Assembly (NCBI RefSeq): GCF_040436405.1
Contig: NZ_AP031575.1
Coordinates: 3,027,501-3,091,500 of the forward strand
Direction of reading: 5' to 3'
Length of the DNA stretch: 64,000 nt
Source of the DNA: Marinomonas sp. THO17
GTDB lineage: Bacteria; Pseudomonadota; Gammaproteobacteria; Pseudomonadales; Marinomonadaceae
The stretch's first letter is position 1. Every line of letters begins with the position of its first letter. The notes beneath the pieces were generated by a model. The model made no database searches and had not been told where the DNA came from. It worked only from the letters and a program-made list of their open reading frames with translations. Both the position numbers and the translations under genes were made by a program. Shown in pieces: positions 54,401 through 62,800 of this stretch.

Positions 54401-56864
54401 CAATAGGTGCATAGGCGCTGTGCAAAGAGGTCTCTGGATAAGCGCGCCAGATGAGAGGCGTGACCACAGTTTCTGTGGGACCATAACCATTGATGATTCT
54501 GGGAGGCTTGACCACACTTTGCAGTCGGTCAAAGGTTTCCTTGGTAAAGGCTTCACCACCCAATGTCCAAGAACGCACATTGAGCTTTGTTTGGGTCGCC
54601 TCGATCCAATCTAATAACGGCGCTACATAACTGGGCGGAAAGCAAGCAATGGTGACCTTTTCTTGTTCAAGAAGGCGACAGGTTTTTTCCGCACTCCATA
54701 GGGCTTGATCACGAATAATCAGTTTGGTGCCAAACGCCAGAGGCACGGTCCAGCGTTCCACCGCACCGTCAAAACTGATGGAAGCAAAGTGCAGTTCCAC
54801 ATCCTCACAGGTCATGCCATATTGCTTACCTATGGTTTGTACGTGCATGCTCAAACCATCATGGGGAATGGCTACCCCTTTGGGCTTGCCGGTCGATCCT
54901 GAAGTATAAATGATGTAGGCCAACTGCTTGGGTAACAGGATGAGGTTGGGGGCGGTGATTTCATATTGGCCGAGATTCAATTCTTCAAATGCCATTCCAT
55001 GAATCGAGTCTTTGGGTAATGAAGACTGAATCTCTTGCCAGCGTGAGGCAATATTATGATGGAACAGCAGTCGTTTGGTGCGTGAATCTTCGAGCATATA
55101 AGCAAGGCGCTCGGTAGGGTAATCTGGATCCAGTGGTAGGAATGCCCCGCCAGCTTTCATGATGGCCAGCATGGCGATGATCATTTCACAGCGGCGTTCA
55201 AATAACACGCCAATAGGCTCGTCTCTTTTAATACCCAGTGAGCGAAGGTGATGAGCCAACTGATTGGCTGTTGCTTCTAATTCAGCAAAGGAATATTGCT
55301 GTTGGCCTTGCTTGATGGCAATGGCGTCAGGACGTTGCTGAACTTGTTCGCTAATGAGTTGGGTAATGGGCGAAAATTGCCATTGGCCTTGTGGTTGCGA
55401 AAGACGCTGTAAACGCTGACGATCTGACGCATTAATAAGTTGAATGTTGGCCAGTGGTTGATTGAGCTGGTCTGCTAAGCTGTCAGTCATGCCTTTTAGT
55501 AACTCGAACAGCTGAGTCATTTGTGTGGCGAGAATGCGATCTTTTGCATAGGTTAAGACCACTCGGCTGGTGTCCGCCTGTTCGCGAATGTCTAATGCGA
55601 CATCAAATAAAGCAAATTGCCCTGCTTGCGCAATGGCCTCAATAGTGACGTCTTGAGTCAATTTGACTTGCGGCTGAGCCATCATCTGATGATTAAATAA
55701 AACTTGGAAAAAAGGCGTCTCTCCAGCCACATTTTGTTCTAACAGTTCCGCTACCAGTTGATCAAAAGGTAACAGCTGGTGATCCTGAGCCTGTAATACT
55801 TTTTGATGGGCGTTTTGCACCGTTTCCAGTAGGGTGTGATGACTACTAATGGTCTGTTTAATAACCAAGGTATTGACAAAAAAACCAATTAAGTCCGTTA
55901 CCTCTGCTCTTTGGCGATTGGCTAATGGCATGCCAATAGAGATGTCTTCTCGCTTAGCGCCTTTGGCTAAGGCGCTTTGCCAAAGTCCCAGCCATAAAGT
56001 GGAAGTGGTCACCGAGAGCTGACGAGCCAGTTGTTTGATTTGCCTATGTTGCTGAGGATCAAGTTGCCATTCTAAGCTGTCCGCCAAGCGGCGTTGGTTC
56101 AGGGCCACCTCTTGATGCCATTGAAAGAGTTTTTCGGGTTGATAAGTGCCAATTTCATGGCGCCAAAAGTCTAGGTGTTGCTGACCCTTACCAGCGTCTA
56201 ATAAGGCGGTCTGCCAGATGGCATAATCCGCATATTGAATGTCTGGTGGTGACAGGGGGTGGCCTTGATAAGCATGGATCAGCTCCTTAAGGAAAATATC
56301 AATAGACCAACCGTCACAAATAATATGATGCAGGACAATTTGTAATACATGGCGTTTTTCTTTGATGTTTAGACTCAAGGCCCGAATGGGTAAACCGCGA
56401 TACAGATCAAAGGCTTGATTCAAAAAATCAGCACAAGCTTGTTGTATGGTCTGTGCATCCTCTTGTTGTAAATAACGCTGCTCTATTTGCCAAGCGGGAG
56501 AAGCTTCAACGAATTGGAAGTGGTCTCCTGCCTCATCTTGAATAAAGCGGGTGCGTAAGGTGTGATGTTTTTCCATCACCTGACGTAAGGCTTGTTCAAG
56601 TCGTTCAATGTCAAGAGGCCCTATCACTTCAAAGCAACCGCCCATATGATAAGCGCTGTTTTCTGTGTCGAGTTGATAAATGTCCCACAGGCGTTTTTGT
56701 GCCGGTGATAAAGGTATGAGCTTAGGGTGATCACCTGCCACTATGGGCAGTTTTTCAAAGTTCAATCCCTTGCTATCCAGTAAGCGGATAAATTTCGTGC
56801 GTTCTTCACGCCCCAGTTGTAAAAAACGTTTTGCTAAAGCGATTTTGTCATTATTTACTGTCAT
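51483..56864 (-). CDS. NRPS, terminal module C-A-T-E-TE
   Basis: 1793 residues. Condensation (about 45-480, HHIICDG at 179), adenylation (about 500-1000, YTSGSTGKPKG, GELYIGDEAGLARGYL, YRTGDLV), carrier with Ser1048 in GGDSIL, epimerisation (about 1090-1530, HHLAVDG at 1222), and thioesterase (about 1540-1793) with Ser1601 in GWSLGG and His1766. The adenylation pocket reads about DGECTGGVTK, the same as the first adenylation domain of the NRPS gene upstream, so both should load the same residue; with the ornithine oxygenase and acetyltransferase present, acetyl-hydroxyornithine is likely. E before TE predicts a D-configured last residue. The N-terminal 40 residues are basic and helical, a probable docking part. 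Confidence 0.93.
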   Translation of the reverse strand: MTVNNDKIALAKRFLQLGREERTKFIRLLDSKGLNFEKLPIVAGDHPKLIPLSPAQKRLWDIYQLDTENSAYHMGGCFEVIGPLDIERLEQALRQVMEKHHTLRTRFIQDEAGDHFQFVEASPAWQIEQRYLQQEDAQTIQQACADFLNQAFDLYRGLPIRALSLNIKEKRHVLQIVLHHIICDGWSIDIFLKELIHAYQGHPLSPPDIQYADYAIWQTALLDAGKGQQHLDFWRHEIGTYQPEKLFQWHQEVALNQRRLADSLEWQLDPQQHRQIKQLARQLSVTTSTLWLGLWQSALAKGAKREDISIGMPLANRQRAEVTDLIGFFVNTLVIKQTISSHHTLLETVQNAHQKVLQAQDHQLLPFDQLVAELLEQNVAGETPFFQVLFNHQMMAQPQVKLTQDVTIEAIAQAGQFALFDVALDIREQADTSRVVLTYAKDRILATQMTQLFELLKGMTDSLADQLNQPLANIQLINASDRQRLQRLSQPQGQWQFSPITQLISEQVQQRPDAIAIKQGQQQYSFAELEATANQLAHHLRSLGIKRDEPIGVLFERRCEMIIAMLAIMKAGGAFLPLDPDYPTERLAYMLEDSRTKRLLFHHNIASRWQEIQSSLPKDSIHGMAFEELNLGQYEITAPNLILLPKQLAYIIYTSGSTGKPKGVAIPHDGLSMHVQTIGKQYGMTCEDVELHFASISFDGAVERWTVPLAFGTKLIIRDQALWSAEKTCRLLEQEKVTIACFPPSYVAPLLDWIEATQTKLNVRSWTLGGEAFTKETFDRLQSVVKPPRIINGYGPTETVVTPLIWRAYPETSLHSAYAPIGEAVGSRRLYVLDDELNPVPVGAQGELYIGDEAGLARGYLYQAQQTSERFLPDPFQQNGERMYRTGDLVRWNDNGIMEYLGRIDQQVKIRGFRIELGEIENRLQQVSGAETCLVCVYQQGKQDQLIGYLHSQQRLTFEHSSILAQLAEQVPEYMVPTQLITLSQLPLTPAGKIDRKALPAPAPVISTHTYEAPNTPQETLLAEIWQALLGSEKVGRHDHFFALGGDSILCLQLVSKLKLTGFSITPKTIFNKPILRDLAHDLKRVQAAKERPLPQAPFDLMPIQAHFMAQDFAEPNHWNQHLCVALKQTMDYHALAAALNALVEHHPSLRLAFSDHTGHWQQSYQDTPNHLLWQTQVQDEVEFDEFALRLQTSLDIRQGRLLQAGLVAMPDQTQRLILVIHHLAVDGVAWRVLLDDLWTTYQQATSGQPLSLPPNYASLDMAIEQLNEWRTSNYCQQKQAHWQSLIEASHHLHPEVQPALYRDKKSVSMHLNEQQTAALLTSRRDITSSLLAALPVSSLCSNEQGLTLYLEGHGREESVFGDLDLSRLVGWMTSLYPVMIQAGQDASSIEEELKRLREDGGISFGVRYLAPNPPNVNALLTFNYLGQYADQDFAHWCQPIDSGGPAQSELNTMLTPLVINAQVVSGRLTASWEFATSHFTESQVKDFAEQWRDQLSQHLSLEEGNSLSRKTIKGDGNLIEKLNNSHQRPIFCLHPVTGRVVGYQKLASALEGQRAVYGIQSQSFVYTNQFDTSFSHMADVYLASIKTIQPTGPYTLVGWSLGGALCQEIAARLEQAGEEIEFIGLLDCYVPGTEIAEDQWQSDQAKQKLIMHLELLLGTLSQQQAESCLIGFDQRSPQQWPDFFDTWLKANHFAKPDADNARQLLYSWAVEQHMRALCAGYQLPKIQSHLHSFWAGQPKDRANWLMTELSKINTLVTSQNYETDHLGIVQHAKVITDLSNLLCANTLVKTSS

Positions 56865-59800
56865 AGCATGTCCAAGTCGTCCATTAATGCCGCCATGGCA
56901 TCTAGCTCGTCTTGCTCCGATTCATTTTGACTGTGGTAGTGAGGTTGCAGACTGTCGGTTAAGGCCTGTAACGTAGTCGCGGCAAAGAAGTCTTTAAGGG
57001 ATAAGGTCAAGCCCAACTCTTTTTGACTCAGGGCAACCACTTTAGTCGCCAATAGTGAGTGTCCGCCAAGGGCGAAGAAATTATCATCCAGCCCCACCTG
57101 ATCGACCCCAAGAATGGTTTGCCAGGTTTTGGCAAACCATTGTTCGAGCTCCGATTCCGGGGCCCGGTACTGCACTTGATTCCATTCTGGTGAGGGCAAG
57201 GCTTTGCGATCACGTTTGCCGCTGGGTGATAACGGCATGCTGGTCAAAGGAATAAACAGAGCCGGTACCATGTATTCCGGTAAATGGTCTGTTAAATGAC
57301 GTTTGATTTCGGCTTCGTTCACCGCTTTTCCATGTTGGCAGACCAGATACGCGACCAGTTGGGTACTGGTGTTCTTTTGCGTGCCTATCTGGTAGTCATA
57401 GGCAATGACCGCTGACTCCTCAACTTCCTCATGTTGATTTAATACGGCTTCTATTTCTTCTAACTCAATGCGCAGACCGCGAATTTTGACTTGATGATCC
57501 AGTCTGTCTAAATACTCAAGACGACCATCGGCCATGCGCAATACCTTATCGCCAGTGCGATACATGCGTGAGCCAGCCGCCCCCCATGGGTTAGGAACAA
57601 AACGTTCTGCGGTGAGGTCTGCCCGAGACAAGTACTCTCGAGCCAAACCATCACCAGCCAAATACAATTCACCGGGCACACCGATAGGCACTGGATTCCA
57701 GTTTTCGTCTAGCACATGTAATTGGGTGTTGCTGATAGGGAAGCCAATCGGGGTTCGTCGGCCCGTAGGCAACTGACATTGCCAGTAACTGACATCGATG
57801 GCCGCTTCAGTGGGGCCATATAAATTGTGCAGTTCACAATCTGACATCTGAGTCAGTACTTTGTCGACCAACTCCACTGGTAAGGCTTCACCACTGCAAA
57901 TGATGCGTTGTAAACTGGTGCAGCTGGCCATGTCGGTTTCACTGGCAAAGGCATGCAACATAGAAGGAACAAAGTGAATCGTGGTGACCTTGTGCTGCAC
58001 TATGGTACGGTGCAAGAGTTCGGGTTGCCTGTGGTGATCCGGTGCGGCAATGGCCAAGCGGGCACCAAACATCAGAGGCCAGAAAAATTCCCAAACAGAC
58101 ACGTCAAAACTAAAGGGTGTTTTCTGTAGTACACAATCTTCAGCGTCTAACTGATACTCATGTTGCATCCAGTGGAGACGATTCTGTAATGCCGCTTGCG
58201 TGTTGACTACGCCTTTTGGCAACCCAGTGGAACCTGAGGTAAAGATGACATACAGGGCTTGATCCGCTTGCCAATTTACCTCTGGTGGCGTCAGACTTTC
58301 TTGCGCCGTGTCCAGTGTGTCCAAGGTCACATATTGGCAGTGTGCAGAAGTTGGCCACAGGGTTAGCGTGGCTTGGTCTGTTAATAATAATGAGACTTCT
58401 GCGGCGTCAAGAATATAGTTGAGGCGCTCTTTCGGGAAACTTGGGTCCAGTGGCACGTAAGCGCCACCGGCACGAGTGATGGCGTGTAAGCCGATAACCA
58501 AGTCAAAGCTGCGAGGTAAACCAAGCCCCACGCGGCTTTCTTCTTTGACGCCTTGTTTGCGCAGCCAATTTGCCAGCTGGGTGACTTTACGGTCAAACTC
58601 TCTATAAGTCATGGTGTCTTCACCCATGGCAAGGGCGATGGCGTCTGGTGTCTGCTGCGCTTGCTGCATAATGCTCACAGGTGCAGGCAGTAAGCTTCGC
58701 CAATCTTTTTGGGTAGCGTTATAAGCATCGATATGGTGACGGTGCGATGAACTGACCAGAGAGAGATCGGCCACACAAGCCTGTTGATCGGTCGTTACCT
58801 GTTCGAGTAAGAGCAACCAGTGTTCGAGTAGGGATTTGGCAAAGTCTTCATCAAATACTGGAGCCGCATAGTTAACAAAACCGAGCCATTTGCTCTTAGC
58901 ACTCTTGCCATCTTGCTCCGCTCCTAACGCCAACTCTTGGATGTCCATACTCAGCTCAAGCTGTGCTCCCACCACACCGGGGTCAAATAATTGAATGTCT
59001 AACTCTGTTATTTGTTGCAATGGATTGAGATCCATTTGCTGGAAGTTAAAACTGGTTTGGTAAAGTGGGTGTTGTTGTAAATTACCGGTAATACCTAGGC
59101 GTTCCACCAGGGTTTCAAAAGGCACCTCTTGGCGGCTTAGGGCCTGTTGAACAAAATCACTGACCTGATTAATTAAGTCGCTAAAGCGGCTGGTGGCCTG
59201 AATATGAATAGGTATGGTTAGACTGTTAATAAAGCAGCCTTGCATGGCCTGAGTTTGTGCTTGTTGACGTCCTGCCACTGGCACGCCAACACGGATATCT
59301 TGTTGGCCAGAGTATTTATGCATTAACAGCTGCCACAGTGTCAGCATAATGTTGAACACAGTGGTGTGGTGTGCTTGGGCAAGCTGCTTGATATTGTCTA
59401 TCTGTTGTTGACTTAGCTCAAAATGATAACGCTTGCCAGTGATAGGGTGAGCATCTCTGGGCACTTCACTGTGCAGAATTAAAGGTTCTACCTCATGCTG
59501 TAATGCCGCTAGCCACCATTGTAAGTCTTGCTGGGCTTGCGCACTCTGTAACCAGTTTTGTTGCCAAGCGGCATAGTCCACATAATCCACACTGGGCGCT
59601 GTGTTGGTGTCGATTAACTGACCCTCAGACAAGGCTTGGTAACATTCGAACCACTCTTTTAATACTTTCTGTATGGACACGCCATCGCTAATGATGTGAT
59701 GAAGAATGATAATGAGATGGTGCTCATTGGCCTGTTGGCAAATAAGGTGAACACGCAATAAGGGGGCACTGGCAAAATCAAAGGGTTCTGCAATCCATTG

Positions 59801-62800
59801 CATGATCTGATCTGTGCTAACAGCGTCCTGATGATATGAGATAGGCAGTTCCGCTTGTGGCTGAATGCTTTGCATCAGTTCACCTTCTACTTGGGCAAAG
59901 GTGGTACGGAAAATCTCGTGTTTATTGAGCAAGTGATGCAGTGCTTGTTGCAGTCTTTCTTTATCTAATTGGCCTGTTAGTTTGATGCCAAGTGGCATGT
60001 GATAAGCGGCGCTTTCAGGCATCAGCTGTTGCACAAACCAAAGGCGTTTTTGCGCTGCGCTGACAGCTAGGTAAGGCAAACGCGTTATGGGTTGGATGGT
60101 TAGGTCTTGGCTGCTCATCTGACAAAGCTTGGCCATTTCGGACAATACAGGTGCGTCGAAGACACTTTGCAAGGCCAGTTGAATGCGATGTTTGTGTTGT
60201 AAGCGACCCACTAATTGTGTGGCCAATAGGGATTGTCCGCCGAGGGCAAAGAAGTCGTCAAAACGGCTGACCTGTTCGAGTTTGAGCAGTGCTTGCCATT
60301 CTGTTGCCAGTAATCTTTCCAATTCACCTTGTGGAGCAACATACTCATCACTTGATCTGCTTAGCTCAGGCAAAGGCAGACGTTTTTTGTCCACTTTACT
60401 GGCAGGTGTAAGCGGCAATGCGTCCATCACAATCAACTGCGAAGGCAGCATATAGTCAGGCAAGCTGAGCTTCATTTGTTGCAGAATGGCTTGACTATCC
60501 AGGTCAGTATGTTGGCTCTCCAGATAGCCTATTAAGACTTTACCGCTTGGCCCATCTAGGGCTATGACGGCGCTTTGTCGGCAGCCACTGAGTTGTTGCA
60601 GACGGGCTTCAATTTCGCCTAACTCAATACGGAAACCGCGTATTTTTACCTGATCATCAGCACGCCCCAAATATTCCATCACACCATCTTCTCGCCAGCG
60701 AACCAAATCACCGGTGCGATACAAGCGTTCGCCTTGTTGACTAAAGGGGTTAGGTAAGAAGCGTTCTGCGGTCAAATCGGGACGAGCGAGATAGCCTCGT
60801 GCTAAACCGGCTTCATCGCCTATGTAGAGCTCCCCACTGACCCCACTGGGTACGGGCTGCAATGCTTTGTCGAGAACAAACAAATCACGAGCACCCACCG
60901 CGGTTCCTATCGGTGCATAAGCACTATCAAGCTGTGTGTCTGGATAGGCTTGCCAGATCAAAGGGGTGACGACGGTTTCGGTGGGGCCATAGCCATTGAT
61001 AATGCGCTGTGGTTTGAGGGTTTGCTGTAAAGCAAAATAGGTATCCCGAGTAAAGGCTTCGCCTCCTAAAGTCCAAGAACGTACTTTGAGATTAGCAGCT
61101 AGCTCACTAGACTGTATCCACTCTAATAGCGGGCCAACATAGCTTGGCGGGAAACAAGCAATGGTGATCTCTTCTCTGGCGAGTACCGCGCAGGTTTCCT
61201 CGGCACTCCACAAGCTTTGATCACGAATCACCAAGCTGGAACCAAAAGCAAGGGGGGTAGCCCAGCGCTCTATGGCACCATCAAAACTGATGGAGGCAAA
61301 ATGCAGCTCTTTGTCATCCAATTGCATGCCATAGCGTTGACCTATGGTCTGTACATGCATGCTTAAACCCAGTTGCGACACACAAACGCCCTTAGGTTGT
61401 CCTGTGGAACCCGAAGTGTAGATAACGTAAGCGAGTTGGTCGGCAAGTAGCTGAGGCGGTGTCGTTAGGGATAACGACAAGTCGAAGGCATCAAACACCA
61501 TAGACTTAATGCTGGGGGCGATGTGTTGGGCAAGCGACTGAGATGCTGAGTCGGTGATTAACATGACCGCCTGACTGTCCGACAGCATATAGCTTAAGCG
61601 TTCTTGAGGATAGGCTGGATCCAGAGGAAGAAAGGCCGCCCCCGCCTTTAAAATACCTATCATACTGACCAGCATGTCGTTGCCGCGTTGGCACAACACG
61701 CCAACGATATTTTCTCTTTGAATACCTTGCTGTATTAGGCTGGCGGCGATGGCATCGGTTTGTTGGTCGAGTTCAGCATAGCTCAAGCTTATCGCCGTTT
61801 GGCCTTGATTCACCAAGACATTGGACTTTAACGCGAGGTGTTGAGGGTGTTGCACGGCTTGCTGTTTGAGCAATTCGGTAAAGGGTGCGTAGTGCCAAGG
61901 TTCACAGGCTTTAGTGTGAGCTTTGAGGGCGGCGTCTTGGCCTTTATCCAATACCGGGATCTTGCCCAATGGCGCAGTTAAATACCTCACCAATTGTTCA
62001 AGAAAATGCTGTGTTGTGAGCTGTAAAGCATGAATTTGCTCGGCATGAAAACACGCCGTATCGTAAGCAAAAATCACGCTTAACCCATCATCAGGTAAGA
62101 CGGCCAGTGTCAGAGGGTAATGGGTGAATTCATAGCTGTCTGGCTCGCCGATGCGAATATCCCCTTGATTTAGCTGGGCTTTATCGAGGGGATAATTTTC
62201 AAATACCATCAGGGTATCGAACAGTTTGCCAGCGTCCAGTGGTGAGCAGTTTGCTACATCGGAAAGCGCGCTGTAGCTAAATTCTCGTTGCTGACTGGCT
62301 TGGTCTTGTAAGTTTTTCAACCAATCTTGTGTGTTGCTTTGCCAATCAATCCTGCTGGTAATGGGCAAGGTATTGATAAAGAGCCCCACCATGTTGTCAC
62401 TGTTGGCAAAAGACGAGGGGCGACCGGTAACCGTATTGCCAAAGATAGGATTGTCTTGACCTGTATAGCGTTGCAGGGTCAGTAACCAAGCCCCTTGAAT
62501 TAAAGTGTTTAGGGTCAGTCCAGATTGCTTGAGTGTATGCTGCCATTGCTCACGAGTGGCAGTGTCAATCTGCAAAATATCCCTTACGTGTCCCTGTTGG
62601 GGTTGAGCTTGACCATAAAGGTCAGCTAACAAGGTCGGCGCTTCAGTCTGGCGCAAATAGTCTTGCCAATAATCCTGTGACGCGCTGCTTGATTGTTGAT
62701 TAAGCCAAGTGAGGTAATCGGCAAAATCTTCTTGCACTGGGGGCAGGGAGTGACCTTGATAAAGATTAATCAGCTCGGCAAATAGCACGCCGGTGCTCCA

